14,956 nucleotides of DNA from Bacteroidales bacterium (GTDB lineage: Bacteria > Bacteroidota > Bacteroidia > Bacteroidales > Dysgonomonadaceae): contig JAAZLV010000114.1 in NCBI GenBank assembly GCA_012799155.1, forward strand, positions 1 through 14,956, read 5' to 3'. Numbering within the stretch: position 1 is the first letter of the stretch; every line of letters starts with the position of its first letter. Under the pieces are notes generated by a model. It searched no databases, had not been told where the DNA came from, and worked only from the letters and a program-made list of their open reading frames with translations. Shown here piece by piece: positions 1 through 7,904 of this stretch. The position numbers and the translations under genes are program-made.

Positions 1-928
1 CTATCTCGTCGAGCGTGGGGATGGTGCCGTCGATCGGCATCCCCATACCGGGGTTGGTGCCATAGGTGATCATCGGCTTGATCTGCGACACGTCGAAGGT
101 CACCTCCTTGTCGAACTGTGCCCCCTCGTCGGTATGCAGCGTCTGCCAGTAGGTCATAGCCTCCTCCCAGCGTTCCCCCTTGGGTGCAAACTCACGACCG
201 CGGATGTAGTTGAAGGTGGTCTCATCGGGTGCCACCAGTCCGCCGCGGGCACCCATCTCGATGCTCAAGTTACAGAGTGTCATCCTTTCCTCCATGGTGA
301 GGTTGCGCACTGCCTCACCTGCATACTCCACGAAGTACCCGGTGGCACCGCCTGTGGTGAGCTGTGCAATCATGTAGAGCGCCATATCCTTGGCACTGAC
401 ATGCTGGTTCAGCTTCCCCTCGAAATTGATCCTCATGGTCTTGGGTCTTGTTTGCAGGATACACTGCGATGCCAGTACCATCTCCACCTCGCTGGTGCCG
501 ATGCCAAAGGCGATCGCCCCGAAGGCACCATGAGTGGATGTGTGACTGTCGCCGCAGACGATTGTCATCCCGGGTTGGGTGTAGCCGTTCTCGGGACCGA
601 TTACATGGACGATGCCGTTCTTAGGGTTGTTGAGACCGTAGTAGGTGAGCTTGTAGTCACGGGCATTTTTCGCCAGCGTGTCTACCTGAAAGCGCGAGAT
701 CTGGTCGCGGATGGGCTGATCCTGTCCCATGGTGGGGATGTTGTGGTCCGCCGTGAGCGTGGTCTGCTCCGGGCGGTAGACGCTCAATCCCCGGTTGCGG
801 AGACCGGCGAATGCCTGTGGACTGGTAACTTCGTGACAGAGATGTCTGTCGATGTATAATTGCGTGGGACCATCCTGCACGGTGGTCACCACGTGCGCAT
901 CCCAGATTTTGTCGAAAAGAGTCTTCAT
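1..928 (-). CDS. leuC: 3-isopropylmalate dehydratase large subunit (partial, C-terminus beyond left edge)
   Basis: Large subunit of isopropylmalate isomerase, an aconitase-family [4Fe-4S] enzyme that works with LeuD to convert 2-isopropylmalate to 3-isopropylmalate in cytosolic leucine synthesis. The first 309 residues of a protein usually about 465 long are present and open to the edge. It begins [14 protein letters not shown]. Family signatures seen are TADHNIPT (residues 59-66), [12 protein letters not shown] (126-137) followed by GIGTSEVEM, and [13 protein letters not shown] near the edge. The cluster-ligating cysteines of the family lie in the missing part and cannot be checked. The ATG at 928-926 is the family start. 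It lies 53 bp after leuA with no promoter between, so it is almost certainly co-transcribed and under the leuA leader. leuD and leuB are not visible. Confidence 0.96.
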   Translation of the reverse strand, partial: MKTLFDKIWDAHVVTTVQDGPTQLYIDRHLCHEVTSPQAFAGLRNRGLSVYRPEQTTLTADHNIPTMGQDQPIRDQISRFQVDTLAKNARDYKLTYYGLNNPKNGIVHVIGPENGYTQPGMTIVCGDSHTSTHGAFGAIAFGIGTSEVEMVLASQCILQTRPKTMRINFEGKLNQHVSAKDMALYMIAQLTTGGATGYFVEYAGEAVRNLTMEERMTLCNLSIEMGARGGLVAPDETTFNYIRGREFAPKGERWEEAMTYWQTLHTDEGAQFDKEVTFDVSQIKPMITYGTNPGMGMPIDGTIPTLDEI

Positions 929-932
929 TTAT

Positions 933-954
933 GTTGATTTGTTGATTTGTTGAT
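933..954. repeat. Short tandem repeat in the leuA-leuC spacer
   Basis: The unit gttgattt (8 bp) is repeated about 2.75 times. On the transcribed strand it reads as A-rich AAATCAAC units ending a few bases before the leuC ATG. It leaves the leuC start region unstructured and free of a Shine-Dalgarno sequence. No protein or RNA binding role can be assigned. Confidence 0.6.
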
Positions 955-981
955 ATCTGACTACTGATAACTTACTCCTAT

Positions 982-2466
982 TTACCCAAACTTATTTACT
1001 GCATCGATGAATGCCTCCACCGAGGCAGCCACGATATCGGTATTGGCCGCAAAGCCGTAGTATAGGTTGCCATCGTGTTCCACCTGCATGTGCACCTTGC
1101 CGATGTCGTCACTGCCGTGGTCAATGGCCTGGATCAGGAACTCCTGGATCTTAATTTTTCTTTTGATGATGTTCTTTACCGCACGGATGGCTGCATCCAC
1201 CGGTCCGTTGCCGCTGGCGGTAGCTTCGAAGCGCTCACCGGAAATATTGAGGCAGAGGCTCGCCACGTCGCGAACACCGATGCCGCAGATCACCTGCAGG
1301 TATTCCACCTTGATGCGATGAAGGCGTGACTCCTTGCCAACCAGCATCAGGACATCATCGTCGTTCACGTTTTTCTTCTTGTCCGCCAGTTCGAGGAACT
1401 GCTGGTATACCTTGTCCAGCTCCTCCGATTCCAGCTTCACACCCAGCAGGTTGAGGCGGTTCTTCAGGGCAGCACGGCCGCTACGGGCGGTCAGCACGAT
1501 GGCATTGTCATCGATGCCCACATCCTTGGGATTGATGATCTCGTAGGTCTCCACGTTCTTCAGTACCCCGTCCTGGTGGATACCGGAGGAGTGGGCAAAG
1601 GCATTGCGGCCTACGATTGCCTTGTTGGGCTGCACGGGCATGTTCATGAGGCTGGAAACCATGCGGCTCGTGGAGTAGATGTGCTGCGTGTTGATGTTTG
1701 TATCGAAGCCGCGATCCTTGTGACTCTTGAGCGCCATCACCACCTCCTCGAGCGAAGTGTTGCCGGCTCGTTCGCCGATACCATTGATGGTCACCTCCAC
1801 CTGACGGGCACCGTTGATCACACCAGAGAGGGTGTTGGCAGTGGCCATTCCCAGGTCCTGGTGACAGTGGGTGGAGAGGATCGCATTCTTCATGTCGACA
1901 TTGTTGACCAGGTAGCTGATCTTGGCACCATACTCGTCCGGGAAGCAGTAGCCGGTGGTATCGGGGATATTCACCACAGTAGCTCCTGCGTTCACCACCG
2001 CCTGTACCACACGAGCCAGGTACTCATTGTCGGTACGTCCCGCATCCTCAGCATAGAACTCCACATCATCCACGAAGCGGCGGGCATACTTCACTGCCTT
2101 CACCGCCCGCTCGATGATCTCCTCGCGGTTGGAGTTGAACTTGTACTTGATGTGGCTATCGGAGGTGCCGATGCCGGTGTGGATCCTTTTCCGCTTGGCA
2201 TACTTGAGTGACTCGGCAGCCACCTCGATATCTTTCTCCACGGCGCGGGTCAGCGCACAGATGGTGGGCCATGTCACAGCCTTGGAGATTTCCACTACCG
2301 ATTTGAAATCACCGGGACTGGATACCGGAAAGCCGGCTTCAATCACATCCACCCCCAACAGCTCCAACGCCTGTGCGATCTGGATCTTCTCGATGGTGTT
2401 CAGCTGACAGCCGGGAACCTGTTCCCCGTCTCTTAAAGTGGTGTCAAAAACAAAAATGCGTTCCAT
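982..2466 (-). CDS. leuA: 2-isopropylmalate synthase
   Basis: Committed step of leucine synthesis: acetyl-CoA plus 2-oxoisovalerate gives 2-isopropylmalate. The 494 residues match the usual bacterial length of about 500. The N-terminal HMGL-like TIM barrel shows [13 protein letters not shown] (7-19, with catalytic Arg12 and metal ligand Asp13), metal ligands in [16 protein letters not shown] (His200, His202), and [15 protein letters not shown] (228-242). After a linker, roughly residues 370-494 form the LeuA allosteric domain that binds leucine in the family, containing the GNGPVDAA motif. The start is the ATG at 2466, preceded by an A-rich stretch and directly giving [10 protein letters not shown]. 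It is first in an operon with leuC. Expression is probably set by the attenuator just upstream, and activity by leucine feedback at the C-terminal domain (family knowledge). Citramalate synthase and homocitrate synthase are related, but the context with leuC favours LeuA. Confidence 0.97.
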   Translation of the reverse strand: MERIFVFDTTLRDGEQVPGCQLNTIEKIQIAQALELLGVDVIEAGFPVSSPGDFKSVVEISKAVTWPTICALTRAVEKDIEVAAESLKYAKRKRIHTGIGTSDSHIKYKFNSNREEIIERAVKAVKYARRFVDDVEFYAEDAGRTDNEYLARVVQAVVNAGATVVNIPDTTGYCFPDEYGAKISYLVNNVDMKNAILSTHCHQDLGMATANTLSGVINGARQVEVTINGIGERAGNTSLEEVVMALKSHKDRGFDTNINTQHIYSTSRMVSSLMNMPVQPNKAIVGRNAFAHSSGIHQDGVLKNVETYEIINPKDVGIDDNAIVLTARSGRAALKNRLNLLGVKLESEELDKVYQQFLELADKKKNVNDDDVLMLVGKESRLHRIKVEYLQVICGIGVRDVASLCLNISGERFEATASGNGPVDAAIRAVKNIIKRKIKIQEFLIQAIDHGSDDIGKVHMQVEHDGNLYYGFAANTDIVAASVEAFIDAVNKFG

Positions 2467-2496
2467 TATTTTTTTTCTATTGATTTGTCATAACCT

Positions 2497-2529
2497 AAAA
2501 AAAAACCTTTCTCACCGGGTGAGAAAGGT
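2497..2529 (-). terminator. Intrinsic terminator in the leuA leader (attenuator, regions 3:4)
   Basis: On the minus strand ACCTTTCTCACC (2529-2518) is exactly complementary to GGTGAGAAAGGT (2516-2505), separated by one C. Sterically this gives about 10 bp with a CCCGG loop. It is followed by nine consecutive T (2505-2497). It sits upstream of the leuA start inside the leader, so termination here would stop leuA transcription. No gene ends just upstream of it other than the leader peptide. Confidence 0.92.
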
Positions 2530-2581
2530 CATCTTATTCTTTATCTGCGTCAGTATACGATATGATATGCCAGTCTCACCC
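2517..2581 (-). promoter_or_regulatory. Candidate antiterminator pairing in the leuA leader (regions 2:3)
   Basis: GGGTGAGA (2581-2574), which includes the last codon and the stop codon of the leader peptide, is perfectly complementary over 8 nt to TCTCACCC (2524-2517), the 5' arm and loop of the terminator. The two pairings are mutually exclusive. A ribosome finishing the leader peptide would cover region 2 and let the terminator form. A ribosome stalled at the Leu run (2602-2594, 12 nt before region 2) would leave it free. The complementarity is seen directly; the mechanism is inferred from known amino-acid attenuators. Confidence 0.75.
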
Positions 2582-2638
2582 TCTGAAGTCTTCCAGAAGT
2601 AGAATAGAAATGACTAGAATATCAATATTGCGGATCAT
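2576..2638 (-). CDS. Leu/Ile/Val-rich leader peptide of the leuA operon
   Basis: A 20-residue open frame, MIRNIDILVISILLLEDFRG, from ATG 2638-2636 to TGA 2578-2576. Half of its residues are branched-chain amino acids: five Ile, four Leu and one Val, with three Leu codons in a row (CTA CTT CTG, 2602-2594). It starts about 28 nt after the predicted transcription start and lies between that promoter and the leader terminator. The peptide itself probably has no function. Its translation would report the supply of charged tRNA-Leu, and possibly tRNA-Ile and tRNA-Val. There is no Shine-Dalgarno sequence, as is usual in Bacteroidota. It is too short for ordinary gene calling. Confidence 0.85.
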   Translation of the reverse strand: MIRNIDILVISILLLEDFRG

Positions 2639-2671
2639 ACGACAGTTTCAATTTTTCTTGTTTGATGGTTG

Positions 2672-2702
2672 CAAAGTAAACCCAAAAAAATGAACCGGCA
2701 AA
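2672..2702 (-). promoter_or_regulatory. leuA operon promoter, Bacteroidota type
   Basis: On the minus strand the -33 element is TTTG (2702-2699), then a 19-nt spacer, then the -7 element TTACTTTG (2679-2672). The latter matches TAnnTTTG at all fixed positions but one. The expected transcription start is near 2665-2668, giving a leader of about 200 nt before leuA and about 28 nt before the leader peptide. Confidence 0.75.
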
Positions 2703-2878
2703 ATATTTCGTAATATTTTTTGCTTTTTTGTTTACACTTCGACAACCAGACACCTCTTTTTCTTCTCATTTAACACAACTAACGGACATAACACTACACA
2801 AAATCAAATCATTATACATTGTGACAACATTTTAGGCAACAAAGAGGACAAAGACGCTTAATTTCCTCAAAATTGGTT
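2703..2878. other. Divergent intergenic region between leuA and pabB promoters
   Basis: AT-rich DNA (with leuA leader and promoter, part of a 424-bp stretch without a long gene). Minus-strand TTTG-containing stretches occur around 2840-2855, but without a paired -7 box. No convincing operator, inverted repeat or small ORF was recognised here. It may hold regulator sites for either side that cannot be identified by eye. Confidence 0.5.
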
Positions 2879-2886
2879 TATTTTTG
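2879..2886 (+). promoter_or_regulatory. pabB promoter -7 box (TATTTTTG), possible leaderless start
   Basis: TATTTTTG is an exact match to the Bacteroidota -7 consensus TAnnTTTG. No good TTTG lies 19-21 bp upstream. The ATG of pabB starts at 2891, only four bases after the box, so transcription would begin at or within a few bases of the start codon. Confidence 0.55.
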
Positions 2887-2890
2887 CACC

Positions 2891-3871
2891 ATGTTCTACA
2901 AGAGCGAGGTGATCAGGCAAAAAATGAACGAAGCAGGGTGTGTGGGCATGCCTTTTCTTTTCGGAGTGACATTCGAGGGAGAGGAGGGTTTTTTTCTACC
3001 CCACCCGCTATCGCAGCAGGAGGTGATGTTCGATATCGGCGGGAAGGGCAATGCTCCACACCTACCGGATCATACTCCCTCATTCCGTTTTGAGTCGGAA
3101 CCCGAATCGTTTGCTACCTACCAAAGACGGTTTGAAACGGTGATGCAGGGTCTACACCGTGGCGACAGCTATCTCACCAACCTCACCATACGCACGCCAC
3201 TGCGCACGTCACTCACCCTTGATGAAGTCTTCCTGCATAGCAAAGCCCGCTACCGCCTACTGGTTCCCGGAAAATTTATTTGCTTTTCTCCCGAGCGCTT
3301 CGTCACCATGTATGAGGGACGCATCGCCACCTTCCCCATGAAGGGTACCATCGATGCCTCGCTGCCCGGAGCACGGGAGATCATCCTGAGCGATCCTAAG
3401 GAAACTGCAGAGCACAACACCACCGTCGACCTGCTGCGCAACGACCTGAGCAGAGTGGCAACGCAAGTCAATGTGAAACGCTTCCGCTACCTGGATAACG
3501 TGTGCACTAGCAAGGGGGAGATCCTTCAGGTGAGCTCCGAAATTGAGGGCATCCTCCCGGATCATTATCGGGAACAACTGGGCACCATCCTCTTCAAGCT
3601 GTTGCCGGCCGGCTCCGTGTCGGGGGCACCCAAGGAGGCGACCCTGCGACTGATTGGTGCGGCTGAAGGGGAGCCTCGCGGCTATTATTGCGGAGTGGCA
3701 GGCTACTACGACGGCGAGTCGCTCGACACCTTCGTGATCATACGCTACATCGAACAACGGGGAGAACATCTATTCTTCCGCAGTGGGGGGGGCATCACCG
3801 CCCAAAGCGACTGTCGGCGTGAGTACGACGAAGCGATACAGAAAGTATATTTACCTTTTCAATCCTCCTGA
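2891..3871 (+). CDS. pabB: Aminodeoxychorismate synthase component I (short PabB)
   Basis: With a PabA glutaminase (not in this window) it converts chorismate and glutamine-derived ammonia to 4-amino-4-deoxychorismate for p-aminobenzoate and folate. The 326 residues are nearly all chorismate-binding domain. TFPMKGTIDAS carries the PabB-type catalytic lysine (Lys151), where TrpE has an alanine. ETAEHNTTVDLLRNDLSRV (171-189), LPAGSVSGAPKEATLR (238-253) and RSGGGITAQSD (297-307) are the other family blocks. The N-terminal domain of full-length PabB/TrpE (about 450 residues) is absent, as in many short PabB proteins. A TTG six codons upstream (2873) is in frame, but it lies before the -7 box, so the ATG was chosen. 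It is the first gene of a pair with pabC, 4 bp apart. Confidence 0.93.
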   Translation: MFYKSEVIRQKMNEAGCVGMPFLFGVTFEGEEGFFLPHPLSQQEVMFDIGGKGNAPHLPDHTPSFRFESEPESFATYQRRFETVMQGLHRGDSYLTNLTIRTPLRTSLTLDEVFLHSKARYRLLVPGKFICFSPERFVTMYEGRIATFPMKGTIDASLPGAREIILSDPKETAEHNTTVDLLRNDLSRVATQVNVKRFRYLDNVCTSKGEILQVSSEIEGILPDHYREQLGTILFKLLPAGSVSGAPKEATLRLIGAAEGEPRGYYCGVAGYYDGESLDTFVIIRYIEQRGEHLFFRSGGGITAQSDCRREYDEAIQKVYLPFQSS

Positions 3872-3875
3872 CACC

Positions 3876-4463
3876 ATGTTCCTCGAATCGATCTGTATCA
3901 ACGACGGCCGGCCGGAGAACCTGGAGGCACACATCGAACGGATGCACCTTACAGCTCTGGAACACGGCTTCAGATTGCCGGTGCTGCCCACCATCGCATC
4001 AGTGTTGCCAAACAACCTCACCCAGGGTAAAGTGAAATGGCGCATCCTTTACAGGGAGGAGATACAAACCATGGAGTTTCTTCCCTACAAACCCAAAACA
4101 GTGCGATCGCTCCGGTTGGTGGAGGGCAATCCAGATTATACATTCAAGTATGCCGACCGGTCAGCTCTGGAGGATCTACTTACGCAGAAAGGAGATTGTG
4201 ATGAGATTCTGGTAGTCCGTGAGGGGTTGGTCACCGACACATCTTACAGCAATGTGGTGTTGCAGCAGGGAGATCAGTTCTACACCCCAACAAGCTATCT
4301 ACTCAACGGCACCCGCCGGCAGCAACTGCTTCGAAAGGGGAGCATCAAAGAAAGAGTCATCCAGGCAACCGATCTCCACCAATACGACCGCCTCCTGATG
4401 ATCAATGCACTGCTGAATTTGAATGATTCACCCTCCATCCCCATCCACAACATTCACTGGTAA
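3876..4463 (+). CDS. pabC: Aminodeoxychorismate lyase-like class IV aminotransferase
   Basis: A PLP enzyme expected to split aminodeoxychorismate into p-aminobenzoate and pyruvate. The 195 residues are shorter than typical PabC (about 270). The N-terminal GfgyGDGvFET region is reduced to MFLESICINDG, which aligns with the FET strand, followed by HIERMHLTAL. The likely PLP lysine is Lys91 in TFKYADRSAL. TDTSYSNVVL (120-129) matches the E-x-x-x-SN cofactor block, with Asp121 where most relatives have Glu. LNGTRRQQLL (143-152) matches the GxxR phosphate-binding turn. The open frame extends upstream into pabB (to 3783), but the ATG four bases after the pabB stop is the sensible start. Identity as PabC rather than a branched-chain aminotransferase rests on the pabB pairing. 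Confidence 0.85.
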   Translation: MFLESICINDGRPENLEAHIERMHLTALEHGFRLPVLPTIASVLPNNLTQGKVKWRILYREEIQTMEFLPYKPKTVRSLRLVEGNPDYTFKYADRSALEDLLTQKGDCDEILVVREGLVTDTSYSNVVLQQGDQFYTPTSYLLNGTRRQQLLRKGSIKERVIQATDLHQYDRLLMINALLNLNDSPSIPIHNIHW

Positions 4464-4499
4464 CAAAAGAAAAACGGCACCCCTGTAAAGGAGTACCGT
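4464..4499 (-). terminator. Terminator of the nqr operon in the convergent pabC/nqrF gap
   Basis: On the minus strand ACGGTACTCCT - TTAC - AGGGGTGCCGT (4499-4474) forms an 11-bp stem with two G-T wobbles, followed by TTTTTCTTTT. On the plus strand the same wobbles become C-A mismatches and the following bases are CTTGTTC, so it should work much better for nqr than for pabBC. It lies about 70 nt beyond the nqrF stop. Confidence 0.82.
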
Positions 4500-4570
4500 C
4501 TTGTTCAATATATCTACAGCCTTACAGCCGCGCTTTTCATTCTTTCACTTCAAGAAACTGATCACAATTA

Positions 4571-5845
4571 TTATCCGAAGTCATCAAACATGATCATCTC
4601 CGGCGGCACGCCCAGGTCGTCCAGCATACGCTGAACGGCTGCAGCCATTGGACCGGGACCACACATGTAGTACTCGATATCTTCGGGTGCGTCGTGATCC
4701 TTCAGGTAGGTATCGTGAATCACCTGGTGCACGAAGCCCGGGGTGTACTTCACGCCGGCGGCATCGGCTGCCGGGTCGGGACGGTCGAGTGCCAGGTGGA
4801 ACGAGAAGTTGGGAAACTCGCGTTCCAGTTCGTAGAAATCTTCAAGGTAGAAGGCTTCCACCAGTGCACGGGCACCGTAGAAGTAAGACATCTTCCGGTC
4901 AGTGATCTTGAGTGTCTTGGTGAGGTGCATGATTTGCGCACGGAGGGGAGCCATACCGGCACCACCGCCCACCCAGAGCATCTCGCGCTTGCTGTCGAGG
5001 ATGGGGTGGAAGTCACCGTAGGGACCCGACATCATCACCTTGTCGCCCGGTTTCAGGTTGAAGATATAGGAGGAGACAATACCCGGGTTGACATCCATCC
5101 AGCCTCCCTTGGCACGATCGAATGGAGGAGTTGCTACACGCACGTTGAGCATGATGACGTTCCCCTCGGCGGGATAGTTGGCCATGGAGTAAGCACGTAC
5201 CGTATCTTCCTCGTTTCTGGCAACCAGATCCCACATCTTGAACTTGTCCCACTCCGGCTTATATAGTTCATCAATCTGAAAATCGGCAAAACGAATCTGA
5301 TCGTACTTGGGTACTCTGATCTGGCTGTAGGACCCCGGCTTGAAGTCGAGCTTCTCACCTTCGGGCAGCTTCACCACGAACTCCTTGATGAACGATGCCA
5401 CGTTGTTGTTGGAGATCACCTCGCACTCCCATTCCTTGATGCCGAACACCTCTTCGGGGACGATGATCTTCATATCTTCCTTCACCTTCACCTGACAGCT
5501 CAGTCGCCAGTTGTTCATTTGCTCCTTACGGCTGAAATGACCTTTCTCGGTGGGGAGAATCTCACCGCCACCTTCAACTACACGACAACGGCACTGGGCG
5601 CAGGTGCCCCCGCCACCGCAGGCAGAAGAGAGGTAGATGTCCTGTGCCTGCAGGGTATTAAGCAGCGTGCTGCCCATCGGCACCTTCAGCTCTTTTTCTT
5701 CGTTCACGGTGATCTTGACGTTGCCCGAAGGCATCAGCTTCGCCTTTGCTACCAGGATGATCACTACCAGGACCAGAATGACCAGCAGGAATACGATGAC
5801 ACTCGCCCATATGGTCATTCCGCCCGCACTCAATAATACACTCAT
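4571..5845 (-). CDS. nqrF: Na+-translocating NADH:quinone reductase subunit F
   Basis: Electron entry subunit of Na+-NQR: it takes hydride from NADH onto FAD and passes electrons to a [2Fe-2S] cluster. 424 residues. One N-terminal membrane helix (about 12-33) anchors it. A plant-type ferredoxin domain follows, with Cys76, Cys82, Cys85 and Cys117 ([10 protein letters not shown], then LSCQV) as ligands. The flavodoxin-reductase part has RAYSMANYP (217-225, FAD), [10 protein letters not shown] (293-302, NADH) and MCGPGPM (394-400). It is the last gene of nqrABCDEF, 48 bp after nqrE. Some phenol hydroxylase and monooxygenase reductases look similar, but the membrane anchor and the operon settle the identity. 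Confidence 0.97.
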   Translation of the reverse strand: MSVLLSAGGMTIWASVIVFLLVILVLVVIILVAKAKLMPSGNVKITVNEEKELKVPMGSTLLNTLQAQDIYLSSACGGGGTCAQCRCRVVEGGGEILPTEKGHFSRKEQMNNWRLSCQVKVKEDMKIIVPEEVFGIKEWECEVISNNNVASFIKEFVVKLPEGEKLDFKPGSYSQIRVPKYDQIRFADFQIDELYKPEWDKFKMWDLVARNEEDTVRAYSMANYPAEGNVIMLNVRVATPPFDRAKGGWMDVNPGIVSSYIFNLKPGDKVMMSGPYGDFHPILDSKREMLWVGGGAGMAPLRAQIMHLTKTLKITDRKMSYFYGARALVEAFYLEDFYELEREFPNFSFHLALDRPDPAADAAGVKYTPGFVHQVIHDTYLKDHDAPEDIEYYMCGPGPMAAAVQRMLDDLGVPPEMIMFDDFG

Positions 5846-5893
5846 ACTTATGTATTTTATTTATTTCGTTACTTTGTTGCTAACTGTTGTGGA

Positions 5894-6508
5894 TTAAATA
5901 TTGATCCCGGAGAAGCTCATGAAGCCGATGGCCATCAGCGCCGTCACAATAAAGGTGATGCCCAGTCCCTTGAGCGGTTTGGGCACGTGCGAGTACTCCA
6001 GTTTCTCGCGTATGGCGGCCAGTCCCACGATGGCCAACAGCCAGCCAATACCTGAGCCAAAGGCATAAGAGGTAGCCAGACCAAGTGAGGCAAACTCGCG
6101 CTGTTGCATGAAGAGCGATCCACCAAGAATCGCACAGTTCACGGCGATCAGCGGCAGGAAGATGCCGAGTGAAGCATAGAGTGAGGGACTGAATTTTTCG
6201 ATGATCATCTCCACCAACTGTACGATGGAAGCGATAATGGCGATAAAGATCAGTAGACTGAAAACACTCAGATCCACGGCAGCATACTCTTCACCCAGCC
6301 AGGAGAGAGCTCCCGCCTTGAGCACATAGTTTTCCAGAAGATAATTGATGGGAAGGGTGATCACCAACACGAAGGTAACGGCGATACCAAGCCCCAGGGC
6401 AGTTTTCACATTCTTCGATACTGCCAGGAATGAACACATTCCCAGAAAGTATGCGAATATCATGTTGTCGACGAAGATCGACCTTACAATCAGACTAATT
6501 GCATCCAT
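5894..6508 (-). CDS. nqrE: Na+-translocating NADH:quinone reductase subunit E
   Basis: Integral membrane subunit of Na+-NQR, paired with NqrD in an inverted-topology arrangement. 204 residues, with about six hydrophobic segments. The two conserved cysteines are present (Cys25 in [10 protein letters not shown] and Cys125 in AVNCAILGG). In Vibrio NQR structures the NqrD and NqrE cysteines bind an intramembrane [2Fe-2S] cluster. The start [20 protein letters not shown] is typical of the family. It is 25 bp after nqrD. RnfA is the close paralogue, but the complete nqr gene order excludes Rnf. Confidence 0.96.
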   Translation of the reverse strand: MDAISLIVRSIFVDNMIFAYFLGMCSFLAVSKNVKTALGLGIAVTFVLVITLPINYLLENYVLKAGALSWLGEEYAAVDLSVFSLLIFIAIIASIVQLVEMIIEKFSPSLYASLGIFLPLIAVNCAILGGSLFMQQREFASLGLATSYAFGSGIGWLLAIVGLAAIREKLEYSHVPKPLKGLGITFIVTALMAIGFMSFSGINI

Positions 6509-6533
6509 ATTAATAGTCGTTAATCAGTTTCAG

Positions 6534-7166
6534 TTAATTGGTTTCTTCCTGCAAGTCCTTGTTGCGGGCCCTGTGCACCCAGATGATCACTGCCACCAGG
6601 ATCAGCGCCATCGGGGCCAGCATCATCAAACCGTTGTTCTCATATCCGGCATCATACATGAATTGTGGGATTACCTTATAACCCAATAATTCACCTGAAC
6701 CGAGCAATTCACGGAAGAAGCCTACAACTACCAGGATCCAACCATAACCCAATCCATTGCCGATACCGTCGAGGAAGGAGGGCCAGGGGCCGTTACCGAG
6801 GGCAAACGCCTCAAGGCGTCCCATCAGGATACAGTTGGTCACAATCAGTCCCACGAACACCGAAAGCTGCTTGTTCACATCATAGGCAAAGGCTTTGAGC
6901 ACCTCGCTCACGATGGTTACCAGAGCAGCCACAACCACCAGCTGTACGATGATGCGGATACGTGTGGGAATGGTTTTGCGCAACAATGAGATAATCACAT
7001 TGCCGAAAGCTGTCACCAAGGTTACGGCTACAGCCATCACCAGCGAAGGTTCCAATTTGGAGGTCACTGCCAGTGCGGAGCAGATACCGAGCACCTGCAC
7101 GATTACCGGGTTGTTTTTGTTCAACGGTCCCAGCAAGACCGCTTTTGTTTGATTCGATAATGCCAT
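6534..7166 (-). CDS. nqrD: Na+-translocating NADH:quinone reductase subunit D
   Basis: Membrane subunit homologous to NqrE and RnfE. 210 residues, with a hydrophobic profile of about six helices. The cysteines that share the intramembrane Fe-S cluster with NqrE are at Cys29 (VLGICSALAV) and Cys112 (IVTNCILMGRLEAFA). The segment LEAFALGNGPWPSFLDGIGNG is typical of the NqrD/RnfE family. The ATG at 7166 follows nqrC by 27 bp. Membrane-located; it takes part in the electron path coupled to Na+ transport. Confidence 0.96.
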   Translation of the reverse strand: MALSNQTKAVLLGPLNKNNPVIVQVLGICSALAVTSKLEPSLVMAVAVTLVTAFGNVIISLLRKTIPTRIRIIVQLVVVAALVTIVSEVLKAFAYDVNKQLSVFVGLIVTNCILMGRLEAFALGNGPWPSFLDGIGNGLGYGWILVVVGFFRELLGSGELLGYKVIPQFMYDAGYENNGLMMLAPMALILVAVIIWVHRARNKDLQEETN

Positions 7167-7193
7167 ATTCTTACTCTTTTATGTAGACTGACC

Positions 7194-7904
7194 CTATTGG
7201 GCAGCGTTCAGATTCAACAAAAATTTACTGTATTGCCCCACACTGTTCAGCAGCATGGCATCCACTCCCTTACTGGTAATGGTACCGCCAGAGATACCAT
7301 CAACATAGTCGCGGTCGGATGTTGCCTGACCAGGCTTTACCACCGCTACCGAGCGGAAGTGACCTTCCTTGATCAGCTCCTTGCCAATAAACTGTTCTCG
7401 GAAGGAGAGCATTACAATCTCTGCTCCTAGCCCCGGAGTTTCCCCCTGGTGTCCAAACTCCGATCCGTAGATGGTACTGCCATCGGCTTCCACAGCCAGG
7501 TAACCCCAGATAGGGCCCCAGAGTCCGGTACCCTGCATAGGAATAATGTATTTTTGTGATCCCTCTACTATTGCTTCAAATACTGGCAATCCGGCAGCCG
7601 CCTCATCACTTGGATCGATGGAAAATGCGGGGTCATTGGGTGTTGTACCCTCGCTGCCCTCCACCTTCACCCCATCGGGAGTGATCAGGTAGGCGTTCTG
7701 TACCAGCTCATCATACACCTGTTGTGCTTCGGCAGCAGAGGCATTAATGTTGAGCGAGCGCAGGATCTGCTGCATCTTGTCGATGTTCACGTTGGCAGTC
7801 TGCCGGTCACTCAGGGCCTGATGCGTGAATGCCAGCCCCAGTGCGACAAGGATTACCATCACAGCTGCGTATATTATCGTGTATCCACTGTTTTCTCTGT
7901 TCAT
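7194..7904 (-). CDS. nqrC: Na+-translocating NADH:quinone reductase subunit C (covalent FMN subunit)
   Basis: Carries a covalently bound FMN on the periplasmic side of Na+-NQR. 236 residues: a short N-terminus, one membrane helix (about residues 8-27), then a soluble FMN-binding domain with GHQGETPGLGAEIV and, near the end, GISGGTITSKGVDAML. The flavinylated threonine is expected to be Thr208 in SGGT, which differs from the commoner SGAT by Gly for Ala. The frame is open to a TTG six codons upstream (7922), but the ATG at 7904 gives the normal start MNRENSGYTIIYAAVMV. Flavin transfer needs ApbE, which is not in this window. Spacing to nqrB is 43 bp. Confidence 0.95.
   Translation of the reverse strand: MNRENSGYTIIYAAVMVILVALGLAFTHQALSDRQTANVNIDKMQQILRSLNINASAAEAQQVYDELVQNAYLITPDGVKVEGSEGTTPNDPAFSIDPSDEAAAGLPVFEAIVEGSQKYIIPMQGTGLWGPIWGYLAVEADGSTIYGSEFGHQGETPGLGAEIVMLSFREQFIGKELIKEGHFRSVAVVKPGQATSDRDYVDGISGGTITSKGVDAMLLNSVGQYSKFLLNLNAAQ

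Noticed and set aside
134..859. 241-codon open frame on the plus strand opposite leuC
   Set aside because: It is antisense to a clear LeuC coding sequence with all family motifs, and its product has no recognisable domain.
1576..2211. 211-codon open frame on the plus strand opposite leuA
   Set aside because: Antisense shadow of the LeuA barrel; it has no promoter or family match.
3257..3769. 170-codon open frame on the minus strand opposite pabB
   Set aside because: It overlaps the conserved chorismate-binding blocks of PabB and its product is not recognisable.
3783..3875. Upstream extension of the pabC frame into pabB
   Set aside because: It overlaps PabB's conserved C-terminus in another frame; an ATG stands 4 bp after the pabB stop.
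4694..5266. 190-codon open frame on the plus strand opposite nqrF
   Set aside because: Antisense to the FAD/NADH domain of NqrF; no support of its own.
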